DNA of 64,000 nt. Source: Sciurus carolinensis. Its lineage: Eukaryota > Chordata > Mammalia > Rodentia > Sciuridae. Below the pieces are notes generated by a model. That model was not told the origin of the DNA, did not search any database, and saw only the letters and a list, made by a program, of their open reading frames with translations. A program made the position numbers and the translations under genes. Location: positions 40,518,998-40,582,997 of the forward strand of contig NC_062223.1 in NCBI RefSeq assembly GCF_902686445.1, written 5' to 3'. Of the stretch, positions 48,811 to 60,614 are shown piece by piece (positions within the stretch are counted from its first letter, which is position 1; each line of letters opens with the position of its first letter).

Positions 48811-49973
48811 GAGGGGATAGTACTAGAATTAGACAGAGATCGTGGGGCATTATCTCATAGTTTATCTCTCAATCTGCCCAAATAATACTCTAAGAAACTT
48901 CTAGTATTTGTAAATGTACTGGGAAAACTGTAGAAAATGTGGGGGTCTCAGATAGGATTTGTCAAAATATTATAGCCATATTAATTAACTATATGAAAAT
49001 AATCATCAAGTATTAAGAAAATACTAAAAGTATATTTTATAAAACCTAAGAATAAAATATTTAAATAAGAAATTAGAGTGCATTTCTGTTCATATGAATT
49101 TTTTACATATGGCTTTATGCTCCAAATGTTCATAAGGCATTCCTTATTAATATTTTTAATGATGATCTCTTCCAATTCTTGAAAGTTGCCATCAAGGAAA
49201 AACTCTGCTCAAACAGAAAGGTGATAAAACATTTAATACCCTTTTCACAACCTCTGAAAAATTTAGATCATTAGAAATGATTTTTAAAGAATCTAACAAC
49301 CGCAGCTTCTCTTTCTTGACACAGAATGTGGAAAGTTCTTGTAATAATGCAAATTGATTTCAAATTCCATGAAATTTTTCATATCAAATATATCAAACAA
49401 AGTAATGAAGTTCCAATTTGCAGAACCACCCTGAAGCTGGCTTACATGCCACCCAGGTGACACATCAAATTCAGAATGGATGGATGTATTAGGTGTCTGG
49501 GAAGAAAGCCATTGAGGTCAACTTCTGAACTTTACTCACCAGGATCCCTTGCCATGTTGCTATGGGCTGAATGACTGCACTCTTTGGGTATACCTTGGAT
49601 GAAACTTCTTCATTATCTCCAAAGCCTTTTTTCTTCCAAAGTGCTTTCTGCAGTTTACTGCTAAAGAAAAACTTCCAACATGTCCAATCCCATCCTCAGT
49701 TATCTTCAGCATATGCTGCTTCTACTGTTGTTTTTTTCCCCTTCAAGATTAAATTCTTCATGGAATGCCATTAGACACTATGTTGTTTGGTATGCAAGCT
49801 GAAAGTTTATGATAAGGAAAAATTGACCTAAGATGACCAGTTTCAGTGCCTGCTTAGCCAACCCTCTTCAGGTAGGCCAGGGTCTAGTGGAATCTGTGCC
49901 TTTGAGCATAAATCACATTTGTCCTCTATCAATAGGCAGCTAAATTGTAGCATAGTTCAAAGGTCATCAAAAT
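48811..49973. other. Unassigned AT-rich sequence
   Basis: No gene or recognised repeat. Confidence 0.5.
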
Positions 49974-49983
49974 AAGCAAGCCA

Positions 49984-51363
49984 GAGGAGTTTCAAGATGG
50001 CGGACTAGAGGGCGGCTGCATTTCATGTTGTTCCAGGACTCAAGATTCAAAAGAGGAGATAGTGACTTGGAACCAACTCAAAGCCGCCGGGTGAGTTTCT
50101 CCCATAGGGGAGGCGTCCCGGATGGGGCAGTAGCCCCAGAACGCAGAGAACTTTGTGAAGTAGAGTGACTCGGCGAGACGCCCCTCCCCCCCGCCGGAGC
50201 GGTAAACACGGACAGCGAAGCGGAGCGAAAAAGCGGAGCGAGAAAATGGCGGATTGAAGTTTCCAGGACTGCGGGCAGCTTCTCTAACCTAAGGAGACTC
50301 ATCTGTGAAGGGTGAGGCTCCCAGGTCCAGGAGGGAGGTCCGGGCCCCTGGGAACTTTCCGGGGAAGGCTGCCCTGCCCAGGCGGCAAGACACACCTCCC
50401 CCCGCTGGAGCAGTGAACTCGGAAAGTGGGGAACCTTCAGAGGAGGCCGAGCAGCACACTGCTTGGTTTTTTGGTTTTTTGGAGCAATCTGCCGGGGCTC
50501 CGGGGGCTGCCAGAGAAAGATTTGGGCGGCAAGCTATTTGGACTCAGCAACCGCCTGAACAACGGGGAGGGGGCTGTCCTGAGGAGGTGGAGGTGCACAG
50601 TGAGTGGCTTGGTCTCCAAGCACCCACACAGAACACCGGGTGGCTGCCTGGAGGAAGAGACGAGTGACGCATCACTGGGGCTCGGAGCATATGTACGAGG
50701 CTCCAAGTGACTGCTCAGAGGAGGGGTTGCATAGCCAGGCGATTAGGTGCAAAGCACGGTCCGATCCGGGGATCTAAGCACCTTTTCTTGAAAGAGCTAC
50801 ACAGAGACAAGCTGAGGGGTGGAGTGAAGGTTCCAGGACTGTGGGCAGCTTCTCTGAGGAGGGGCTACCTAAGGAGACTCGTCTGCGAGGGTCAGGGCTC
50901 CCAGGCCCAGGAGGTAGGTCCAGGCCCCTGGAAACGTTGCCTGGGAAGGCTGCCCTGCCCAGGCGGTAGTTGTGGACTGAGGGGAACCTCTAGGAGGGGA
51001 ACTGACTAGCGAGACCTCCCCACTGGGTGAGTCTTCCCCGCCGGGTGAGGTTTTCCCACAAGGACGGTAAAACCAGAGACACAGGCCCAAACAGGCATTG
51101 CCTCAGCCCGCAGTCTAGTTCCCCTTTGGATGACCATTGGTCAACAAGTAGAGGCACCTCTGCCCACTAGCAGGGAATATACCCCACCTGAATACCACCA
51201 CCCCTAGAGAGGCAGCTACCTAGGGGAAGACCGAAGTATCAACTTCCTCTAAGACTTCAGGCTACTGAAGGATAAGAGGGGATATACTAGCAATCTTCAG
51301 GGACATTATAAGTCAATAGAGGAAATCTGCAACATCTCTGCAGTCCACTGACACCTGAACGAC
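49984..51363 (+). promoter_or_regulatory. L1 5' UTR / internal promoter
   Basis: About 1.38 kb, GC- and CpG-rich against an AT-rich background. It opens with a YY1-like motif. It contains repeated modules: 'ttccaggact' recurs at 50031, 50261 and 50831, and a ~130-base block at 50260-50386 returns at 50829-50966 with a ~12-base insertion; 'cctccccccgc.ggagc.gt.aac' recurs at about 50185 and 50394. L1 5' UTRs drive transcription of the element from an internal promoter. This one looks like worn repeats of a ~200-230-base unit, as in monomer-type rodent promoters. Confidence 0.85.
49993..50003 (+). promoter_or_regulatory. YY1-type site at the L1 5' end
   Basis: CAAGATGGCGG, ten bases into the element. 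YY1 binds this core and, at the same place in human L1, sets the transcription start. A second, weaker 'aaaatggcgg' core lies at about 50243. Confidence 0.75.
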
Positions 51364-52374
51364 ATGAGAAAACAAGGGAAGAAAATGCCTCAGACAAATC
51401 TGGATGTTATATCAATAAAATCCAATGACAGCATGGCAGAAATGTCAGAAAGGGAGTTCAGAATGTACATAATCAACATGATAAGGGAAGCAAATGATGA
51501 AATGAAAGAGCAAATGCAGGCATTGAATGAACGCACCAATAGACAGTTAAAAGAGCAAATACAGGAAGCAAAAGACCATTTCAATAAAGAGTTAGAGATA
51601 TTGAAAAAAAACCAAACAGAAATTCTTGAAATGAAGGAAACAATAAACCAAATTAAGAACTCCATAGAAAGCACAACCAATAGGATAGAACACCTGGAAG
51701 ACAGAACCTCAGATATTGAAGACAAAATATTTAACCTCGAAAACAAAGTCGAACAAACAGAGAAGATGGTAAGAAATCATGAACAGAATCTCCAAGAAAT
51801 ATAGGATATCATGAAAAGGCCAAATTTGAGAATTATTGGGATTGAGGAAGGCTCAGAGAAACAAACCAAAGGAATGAACAACCTATTCAATGAGATAATT
51901 TCAGAAAATTTCCCAAATCTGAAGAATGAAATGGAAAATCAAGTTCAAGAGACTTATAGGACTCCAAATACACAAAATTACAACAGACCCACACCAAGCC
52001 ACATTATAATGAAAATACCTAACATACAAAATAAAGACAGAATCTTAAAGGCTGTGAGAGAAAAGAACCAAATTACATTCAGGGGGAAACCAATATGGAT
52101 ATCAGCAGATTTTTCAATCCAGACCTTAAAAGCTAGAAGGGCCTGGAATAACATTTTTCAAGCCCTAAAAGAAAATGGATGCCAACCAAGAATCTTATAC
52201 CCAGCAAAACTTACCTTCAGATTTGACGACGAAATAAAATACTTCCATGATAAACAAAAGCTAAAAGAATATACAAAAAGAAAGCCAGCATTACAGAACA
52301 TTCTCAGCAAAATATTCCATGAAGAAGATATGAAAAACAAAGAAGCAAATCAGCAAAGGGAGGAGATATCCTAA
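51364..52374 (+). pseudogene. L1 ORF1 (RNA-binding coiled-coil protein), one nonsense codon
   Basis: A single reading frame of 336 codons, the usual ORF1p size, broken only by a TAG at 51802-51804 (codon 147). Residues about 40-145 are rich in E/K/Q with heptad-like spacing, the trimerising coiled coil. After the stop comes the RRM-like domain ('RPNLRIIGIEEG') and a C-terminal domain with the 'ARRAW' and 'YPAKLTF' segments. In related L1s this codon is Trp after 'LQEI', so one G-to-A change explains the stop. ORF1p coats L1 RNA in the cytoplasmic particle. Truncated here before its RNA-binding part, so nonfunctional. Confidence 0.95.
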
Positions 52375-52443
52375 AGGAACTCTCAAATAAAGAGGAACCA
52401 AGTCGTGTCAAAAATAAACAAATAAATGAATAAAATGAGTCAA

Positions 52444-55400
52444 ATGACCGGGAATACAAATCATATCTCAAAATAACCCTGAATATTAACGGCCTGAATT
52501 CATCAATCAAAAGACATAGACTGGCAGATTGGATAAAAAAGAAAGATCCAACAATATGTTGCCTGCAAGAGACTCATCCCTTAGAAAGAGACACCCAAAG
52601 ACTAAAGGTGAAGGGATGGGAAAAAACTTACCATGCACATGGACCCAGCAAAAAAGCTGGGGTATCCATCCTCATTTCAGATAAAGTGGACTTCAAGCCA
52701 AAGTTAATCAGAAGGGATAAAGAAGGATATTTCATAATGCTTAAGGGAACCATAAATCAACAAGACATAACAATCATAAATATCTATGCCCCAAACAGTG
52801 GCTCACCCATGTATGTCAAACAAATCCTTCTCAATCTCAGAAACCAAATAGACCACAATACAATAATACTAGGTGATTTTACACGCCTCTCTCACCACTG
52901 GACAGATCTTCCAAACAAAAATTGAACAAAGAAAACATAGATCTCAATAACACAATCAATAATTTAGACTTAACAGACATTTATAGAATATACCATCCAA
53001 CGAAGAGTGAATACACTTTCTTCTCAGCAGCATATGGATCCTTCTCTAAAATAGACCGTATATTATGCCACAAAGCTAATGTTAGCAAATACAAGAAGAT
53101 AGAGACACTTCCTTGTATTTTAGCAGATCATAATGGATTGAAACTAGAAATAAATGAAAGAGTAAAAAACAGAAATTACTCCAACACCTGGAGATTAAAC
53201 AATATGCTATTATATGAGGAATGGATAACAGAAGATATTAGGAAGGAAATTAAAAAATTCTTAGAGGTAAATGAGAACAAAGAAACATCATATCAAAATC
53301 TCTGGGACACTATGAAAGCAGTACTTAGAGGAAAATTTATTTCATGGAGTGCATTCAATAAAACTCAACAAATAAACAACCTAACACTACAGCTCAAAGC
53401 CCTAGAAAAAGAAGAACAGACCAACACCAAAAGTAGTAGAAGACAGGAAATAGTTAAACTGAGAGCTGAAATCAACGAAATTGAAACAAAAGAAACAATA
53501 CAAAAAATTGACAAAATAAATACTTGGTTCTTTGAAAAAATAAACAAAATTGATAAACCTTTAGCCACACTAACAAAGACGAGAGAAAACCCAAATCACC
53601 AAAATTCGGAATGAACAAGGAAATATCACAACAGACATGATTGAAATACAAAACATAATTAGAAGCTATTTTAAAAATCTATATTCCAACAAAATAGAAA
53701 ATTTCGAAGGTATCAACAAGTTTCTAGAGACCTATGAATTACCTAAACTAAACGAGGAGGACATACACAATTTAAATAGACCAATTTCAAGTAATGAAAT
53801 AGAAGAAGTCATCAAAAGCCTACCAACAAAGAAAAGTCCAGGACCTGAAGGGTTCTCAGCCGAGTTCTACAAAACCTTTAAAGAAGAGCTCATTCCAATA
53901 CTTTTCAAAGTATTCCATGAAATAGAAGAGGAGGGAACCCTCCCAAACTCATTCTATGAAGCCAATATCACCCTGATACCTAAACCAGACAGAGACACAT
54001 CGAGGAAAGAAAATTTCAGACCAATATCCTTAATGAACATCGACGCAAAAATTCTCAACAAAATTTTAGCAAATCGCATACAAAAACATATTAAAAAGAT
54101 AGTGCACCATGATCAAGTGGGTTTCATCTCAGGGATGCAAGGTTGGTTCACCATCAGGAAATCAATAAATGTAATTCACCATATCAACAGGCTTAAAGTC
54201 AAGAATCACATGATTATTTCAATAGATGCAGAAAAAGCATTTGATAAAATACAGCACCCCTTCATGCTCAAAACACTAGAAAAAATAGGGATAGTGGGAA
54301 CGTTCCTTAACATTGTAAAGGCCATCTATGCTAAGTCCATGGCTAATATCATTCTTAATGGTGAAAAACTGCAAGCATTCCCCCTAAAATCTGGAACAAG
54401 GCAGGGATGCCCTCTCTCACTACTCCTATGCAATATCGTCCTTGAAACTCTAGCCAGAGCAATTAGACAGACCAAAGAAATTAAAGGGATACGAATTGGA
54501 AAAGAAGAACTCAAACTATCCCTATTTGCTGATGATATGATTATATACTTAGAGGAACCAGGAAATTCCACCAGAAAACTCTTAGAACTCATACGTGAAT
54601 TCAGTAAAGTAGCAGGATACAAGATCAATGCTCATAAATCCAATGCATTTTTATACATAAGTGATGAATCTTCAGAAAGAGAAGTTAGGAAAACTACCCC
54701 ATTCACAATAGCCTCAAAAAAAATAAAATACTTGGGAATCAATCTCACAAAAGAGGTGAAAGACCTCTACAATGAGAACTACAGAACACTAAAGAAAGAA
54801 ATTAAAGAACACCTTAGAAGATGGAAAGATCTCCCATGTTCCTGGATAGGCAGAATTAATATTGTCAAAATGGCCATACTACCAAAAGTGCTATACAGAT
54901 TCAATGCAATTCCAATTAAAATCCCAACGATGTACCTTACAGAAATAGAACAAGCAATCATGAAATTCATCTGGAAGAATAAGAAACCCAGAATTGCTAA
55001 AGCAATCCTTCGCAGGAAAAATGAAGCAGGGGGTATTGCAATACCTGAACTTCAACTGTACTGCAAAGCAATAGTAACAAAAACGGCATGGTATTGGTAC
55101 CAAAATAGACAGGTAGATCAATGGTACAGAATAGAGGACATGGACACAAACCCAACTAAATATAATTTCCTCATACTAGACAAAGGAGCCAAAAATATGC
55201 AATGGAGAAAAGATAGCCTCTTCAATAAATGGTGCTGGGAAAATTGGAAATCCATATGCAACAAAATGAAAATAAACCCATATCTCTCACCGTGCACAAA
55301 ACTAAACTCAAAATGGATTAAGGACCTCGGAATCAGACCAGAGACCCTGTATCTTATAGAAGAAAAAGTAGGTCCAGATCTTCAACATGTTGGCTTAGGA

Positions 55401-56252
55401 CCAGACTTTCTCAACAGGACTCCCATAGCACAAGAAATAAAAGCAAGAATCAACAACTGGGATAGATTCAAACTAAAAAGCTTTCTCTCAGCAAAGGAAA
55501 CTATCAGCAATGTGAAGAAAGAGCCTACAGAGTAGGAGAAAATCTTTGCCAATCATACTTCAGATAGAGCACTAATCTCCAGAATCTATAAAGAACTCAA
55601 AAAACTCAACACCAAGTCTACAAATAACCCAATCGACAAATGGTCTAAGGAAATGAACAGACACTTCACAGAAGAAGACCTACAAACAATCAACAAACAT
55701 ATGGAAAAATGTTCAACATCTCTAGTAATAAGAGAAATGCAAATCAAAACCACCCTAAGATTCCATCTCACCCCAATCAGAATGGCGATTATCAAGAACA
55801 CAAGCAACAACAGGTGTTGACGAGGATGTGGGGAAAAAGGTACACTCATACATTGCTGGTGGGGTTGCAAATTAGTGCAGCCACTCTGGAAGGCAGTATG
55901 GAGATTCCTTAGAAAACTTGGAATGGAACTACCATTTGACCCAGCTATCCCACTCCTTGGCCTATACCCAAAGGACTTAAAATCAGCATACTACAGAGAT
56001 ACAGCCACATCAATGTTCATTGCTGCTCAATTCACCATAGCCAGATTGTGGAACCAACCTAGATGCCCTTAAGTTGATGAATGGATAAAGAAACTGTGGC
56101 ATATATATACAATGGAATATTACTCAGCCATAAAGAATGATAAAATTATGACATTTGCAAGCAAATGGACGAAATTGGAGAATATCATGCTAAGTGAGAT
56201 AAGCCAATCTCAAAAAACCAAAGGAAGAATGATCTCGCTGATAAGTGGATGA
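52444..56252 (+). pseudogene. L1 ORF2 (endonuclease/reverse transcriptase), multiply disabled
   Basis: The start at 52444 (MTGN...) follows ORF1 by about 70 bases. Domains in order: AP-type endonuclease (to about 53150, with 'NINGLNSSIK' and 'QETHPLERD'), RT with 'GTRQGCPLS' and the FADD active site at 54525-54536, and the Cys-rich C-terminus (55811-55860), ending at TGA 56250-56252. Lesions: frame loss near 52470 after about ten codons; a 1-base loss near 52880 in the conserved GDFN endonuclease motif; a 1-base loss in the A-run near 53587; TAG at 55533 and TGA at 55818 (both Trp codons in the sister copy at 26.5 kb) and TAA at 56070. The longest open part is 632 codons (53637-55535), covering all of RT. 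No functional protein is expected. Confidence 0.95.
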
Positions 56253-56513
56253 TGATACATAATGGGGCGTGGGAGGGGTTAGTCTTAGAGTTAGAGTGAG
56301 GGTTAGGAAGGGGGGCAAGAATGGGGAAGGAAGGACTGTATAGAAGGAAAAGAGGGATGGGAGGGGTGGGGGGAAGGGGAAAAAATAACAGAATGAATCA
56401 ACCAACATCACCCTATGTAAATGTATGATTATACAAATGGTATGCCTTTACTATATGTACAAACAGAGAAACAACATGTATCCCATTTGTTCACAATTAA
56501 AAAAAAAAAAAAA
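56253..56513 (+). other. L1 3' UTR and poly-A
   Basis: Contains 'gttagagtgagggttagg' (chance telomere-like look), a G-rich 'gggatgggaggggtggggg' tract, the conserved 'ccctatgtaaatgtatgatt' and 'tgtatcccatttgttcaca' blocks and a 15-17 base A-run. Confidence 0.9.
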
Positions 56514-56759
56514 AAGCAAGCCAACATCTGAGATCCACAGTAGTTTTGGGTAAGTGATGTGTGTATGTGTAAAATTTTGAACAACCCAAAAGAGTAAGTC
56601 AAAAGAAACTGTCATGGACTACTACAACTTAAAGACTCTTGGGATATTTAGTAAATATATTTGTATTTTACTCTGAATAAGTAGAATGGGACACATATTT
56701 AGATAATGAGATACTGAGAGGGTAAATATATAAACAGGTGGAGATATGAAAAAATGTTA

Positions 56760-57120
56760 TTGGTTTTCACATACAAGTGTTGTTGTGAATGGTTTTTGTT
56801 TCTACAAATGGGTATTTCTAACATCATGTTAAAAATCCTAGAAAATTAAATGTATACATGTACCATAGTTTGATTAATTTATTGTCAATTGAAGGACACT
56901 TCTATATTTTATCTTCTTAGGGTAAAAATTCTCTGAGACTACTACTGAGAGAATGAATATGCAAGTGAATATGATTTTGTGCATTCTGGAATATATTATT
57001 AGACTGTTTATCAGAGGGTTGTATTTATACTTCTACCAAAAGAGTGTGAAACTCTGTTTTACCTACCTCTTACAAATGCTAGGATCTCTCAATTTTTTCT
57101 TTTTTTGATCTTCATCAATC
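56760..57120 (-). mobile_element. Old L1M fragment
   Basis: Complement of degenerate L1 C-terminal sequence: 'gtaccatagtttgattaattt', 'tacttctaccaaaagagtgtg', then 'ttttttctttttttgatcttc'. Low similarity but correct order. Confidence 0.45.
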
Positions 57121-57124
57121 AGGC

Positions 57125-57366
57125 ATGCATTATTTAAACAACTGATCAGTTCTTTCAGCATTATTTATTAAATCATCTGTTTTTACAGTAATTTGAAATA
57201 TAGTAGAGAATGGTAAGTTATAAAAATATGTCCACCTCTCCATCTTGAGCTGATATACCACATGTCCCACTTTCTTGCAGTTAGATGAATCATGGGACCA
57301 AGTTCTAGCCAATGACATATTAAGTTAAAGTAATGCATGCCATTTATGAACAGAGTTTTCAATCAC
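57125..57366. other. Unassigned sequence
   Basis: No gene or repeat recognised. Confidence 0.45.
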
Positions 57367-57755
57367 TATATTAGTTTATAATGGCTGCTATAACAAATTA
57401 CCATAAACCTTGTGGCTTTAACACAGAAAAAAATTTACTTTGCTAAGGTCTCAAGTCTGGGTTCCCAGCAATTCTTGAAATCCCTTTGCTTGCAGCTGCA
57501 TTACTACAATCTTTGCCTTGCTCTTTATATGATCTCTTCTCTGTGTATTGCTTTTGTCCTCTCCTTTTCTTATAAGGACACTAGTTGCCAGTTTTAGGAC
57601 TCATAACAAGTTTAGAGTAATTTCATCTTGAGAGCTTTGACTGCATCTTTGAGAGCTTTAATTGCATCTGCAAACACCTTTCTAATTAAGGTCACATTCT
57701 GAGGTCATTCCAGGTGGTGAGTTTTGAGGGAATATTATTCAATCCACTTTAATAG
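57367..57755 (-). mobile_element. MLT1-type LTR
   Basis: Complement of an MLT1 LTR: 'tagtttataatggctgctataacaaattacc', 'cttataaggacactagttgcc', 'taattgcatctgcaaac', 'ttaaggtcacattctgagg', 'caatccactttaatag'. About 390 bp, nearly complete. Confidence 0.85.
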
Positions 57756-57824
57756 TTATCTCCCATGTATTATCTTTTCCCTTGCACAGACAAATGAATT
57801 TGATAATCACTCCCTGGTTACTTG

Positions 57825-58257
57825 TGTTACTCAGCTGTTTGTTGCTGTAACTAAAAATACCAGACAAGAATAAGGCAATAACCAGGGGTTGGGGGAGTTT
57901 ATTTGGGGGTCACACTTTCAGAGCTTCAGTCTAAGGGTCTGGTGGCTTCATCACTTTGGGCCCAAGGCAGTTCATCACTGCTGAAGGGTGGATGCTCAGG
58001 AAACTGCTCAGCCCATGGTGACCAGGAAGCAGAGAGGGGGACAAAGAGTTGTGGGCAAGATGGACAGGGCATCCCTGCCCCCAGTGACATACCTCCTCCA
58101 GACACACCCCACCTGCCTACAGTTGCTACCCAGTTAATGCATTCAAACTAGGGTGGACTGATTGGGTTACAGTTCTCAAAATCTAATCATCTCACCCATG
58201 AATATTCTTGCATTAACAAAAAAGCCTGAGGGGACACCTCATATCCAAACCATAACA
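57825..58257 (-). mobile_element. MaLR (MST/ORR-type) LTR
   Basis: Complement of the same LTR group as at 24324: 'ctgtttgttgctgtaactaaaa', 'tttatttgggggtcacac', 'gattgggttacagttctc', and 'gggacacctcatatccaaaccataaca' at the LTR start. No 5-bp target duplication is evident. Its G-rich centre yields short chance frames. Confidence 0.85.
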
Positions 58258-58539
58258 CTACTCGATGTCAAACTTCATCATGCATCAGAATCATCTGGAG
58301 AACTTGTTAAAACTCATAGGATGCTCCCCTACTCCAGTATTGCCATTTTGAACAAGGCTTCTAGGGCTGGTGGTAAGAACCAGTAGCCAAAATACGGGGA
58401 CATCACCACATGGAAGGTTATGGAGAAAAATACTCTGTTGACCCCCAGAAATCCTTCTTTAGGTTTTATATTACAGAGAAATGAACAAATATTTGACCTT
58501 ATCCTATCCTAACCAATATAAATCACTTGGTTTATCTAT

Positions 58540-59230
58540 TACAAGATTTTCACTTATTTCTGAACTACCTATTCTACTTCATCAAAATCTGTTAATGCAT
58601 AAGGACAATATTGTCTAAACTACCATAGCTTCATAGGATATTTTAATTCTAGTAGAGGGAATGGTATCTCATTCCTTTTGTTTTTCTATAATTTCTGATC
58701 ATTTTTATGCTTATATATAAAAATACCACCACTATGTTTTTACCAGGTTCCAAATGTTTAAACTCTCCATTTGGTATTCAAATGGATCACAATACAATTA
58801 AACAATAGTGTTGGGAATACTGTTGTCTTTACAATCCTGAATTTCTAGAACAAGAAAATATCTACATTTATTTAGCATTCTTCTACATCCTTCAAGAGAA
58901 TTTTAGCATGTTCTTCCCATAGATGATGTGACTTTCTTGAATGTGTCCCTGGTAAATTTAGTATTTGTTGCTTTTGTCAGTGGAGTTTTCTAGGTACATT
59001 TTTTTTTTTCTAACTGATTGCAGCCATTAGAGAGCAAAAGTACTGATATTTGTATTATATTTTCTCCAAACAGCAATCTTCAGAAGCTTTTTTGTTTTGT
59101 CTTCCAGTTGATTTTGACATCCAAACATATGAGCACATCATCAGTAAATAATGATCATTTTACTTTATTTTTGTCAATATTTCTTCTGTCCCTTCTGGTC
59201 TGTTTGCTTCCAGGGTGATGTCAAATAACT
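58540..59230 (-). mobile_element. Old L1M ORF2 fragment
   Basis: Complement of RT-region sequence in the L1 order: 'gttttaccaggttccaaatg'-like upstream part, 'taccatagcttcataggat', 'tttagcatgttcttcccat', 'gagcacatcatcagtaaataatg' and 'gtcccttctggtctg'. Heavily degenerate. Confidence 0.55.
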
Positions 59231-59474
59231 TTGGTGATTATTGATTAAAGTACCTATCTTCTGAAAGGGTAAAATGACACAGTAGAGCATGAATTTTCCT
59301 TCCAGCCAGACTGCTGAACATGAAATTTAGAATGACTGCCTCTCCTTACAAAATTCGCAAGCACACAGATGTTATGATTATGTCCCACAGAGCAGTAGCT
59401 TTCAAACCAAGGCACATATATTCCAGGGGTTCTTAAGATAATTAACTGTATGATAAGAAGAAAATACACAAAAG

Positions 59475-59700
59475 AACTTTAAATTTTTTTTTAATTTGCT
59501 CCAATTTGTTGTCATGACAGTAGAATACATTTATACATTTTGATAGATCACACATAAATGTAGTCTAATCTCATTTTTCTGATTATACATTTTGTAGGAT
59601 CACATCAGTCTTGCAGTCATATGTGTACATGAGGTAATAATAATGTCTGTTTCCTTTGATGTACACATTTTATGTTACATTTCAGCTTATATTTTGTATG
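59475..59700 (-). mobile_element. A-tailed retroelement 3' end
   Basis: In complement: 'tgtgatcctacaaaatgtataat', 'tctatcaaaatgtataaatg', 'tattctactgtcatgaca' and an A-rich tail (T-run at 59489). Resembles a 3' end often seen in squirrel genomes, probably an L1 subfamily. Tentative. Confidence 0.45.
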
Positions 59701-59704
59701 CTTC

Positions 59705-59955
59705 ATGTCAGCAATAATAATAACTGCAGCAACAATAGACTAGATCTCACTGGGTGTTCACTATGCAACGAGTACTATTCCAGTCGCTTTATATATAGCT
59801 AACTTCATCTTCATATCCAGCAGCGAAGTGAGGCATATATTTGTGTCCATTATAAAAGTAACAAAATCAAGAACACAAAACTCAACTTTCCCAAAGTTAC
59901 AAAATAGGCTTTAATTCTCTATACACTGGACCTGAGAACCAACTCTTGGTTTTTG
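59705..59955 (-). mobile_element. MIR SINE
   Basis: Complement MIR: 'gtgttcactatgcaacgag', 'cttcatcttcatatccagcagcgaagtgagg', 'ctttcccaaagttacaaaatagg', 'gacctgagaaccaactcttgg'. Confidence 0.7.
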
Positions 59956-59959
59956 CATT

Positions 59960-60610
59960 ATTCTTAAACTTTCTCTGCAATAGGGAACAAAAAGTTAATG
60001 ATAACCCCTGTAAAAGCTGTACATCTCTGGGGTTCATAATCAAACATGTCTTCACTTTCTTGATATTTTTTCCCATTCGACCCCACGTAACTGACTATAA
60101 CTGACTGTCATGCACATTATGCACTGTGGTTCCCATGTCAATTTAAAGGATGTTACGGCCTCATGCCCAACACAATGGCCCAACACAATGGAGTAAAGGA
60201 TGCAGTGTGTCATATTGCTCCTCCTTTCTCTTCCTGTCTCCTTAACGTGTGTCACCGATGCTTTTCTCTCCAGACTCTTGAATGCAATAAAAAATGAAAA
60301 TAAAAACAAAGGAGTCCCCACAAACTTGCAGTTTTCTACCTCTGGCTCATAGCAGCAAAATTTTCAACACACCACATTTATGCATCCTCTTATACATTTC
60401 ATCATCTTTTACTTTTAACTTCCCATTTCTGACATTAATCCCATTTTCTTCCAGGGGGTCATATCTGAATTCCAGTAAGTTGATCTAAGGCCCCAACAGT
60501 TGGAAACTTTTAAAACTTACTTTTCTTTCCAATGCTTCTCAGACAGAACTGGGCTTTTCAAAATCTACTTGAAGCCCAATGTGTGTGTGATATTTATATG
60601 TATTCATATG
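59960..60610. other. Unassigned sequence
   Basis: No gene or recognised repeat. The octet 'cccaacacaatgg' occurs twice in tandem near 60165-60190. Confidence 0.45.
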
Positions 60611-60614
60611 CCTG

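Larger units (their letters stand above)
49984..56513 (+). mobile_element. Full-length LINE-1
   Basis: Complete 6.5-kb L1: CpG-rich 5' UTR (49984-51363), ORF1 (51364-52374), ORF2 (52444-56252), 3' UTR with a G-rich polypurine tract, and poly-A (56499-56513). A perfect 10-bp target duplication AAGCAAGCCA flanks it (49974-49983 and 56514-56523), so neither end is truncated. Both ORFs carry disabling lesions: one stop in ORF1; three single-base losses and three stops in ORF2. The copy is therefore dead but young: lesions are few and many CpGs remain. Confidence 0.97.

Noticed and set aside
50305..51009. Several 90-120 codon plus-strand frames upstream of L1 ORF1
   Set aside because: They arise in the GC-rich L1 5' UTR, overlap each other in different frames and lack similarity to known proteins.
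57903..58151. 82-codon plus-strand frame
   Set aside because: It is the antisense of the G-rich middle of a MaLR LTR.
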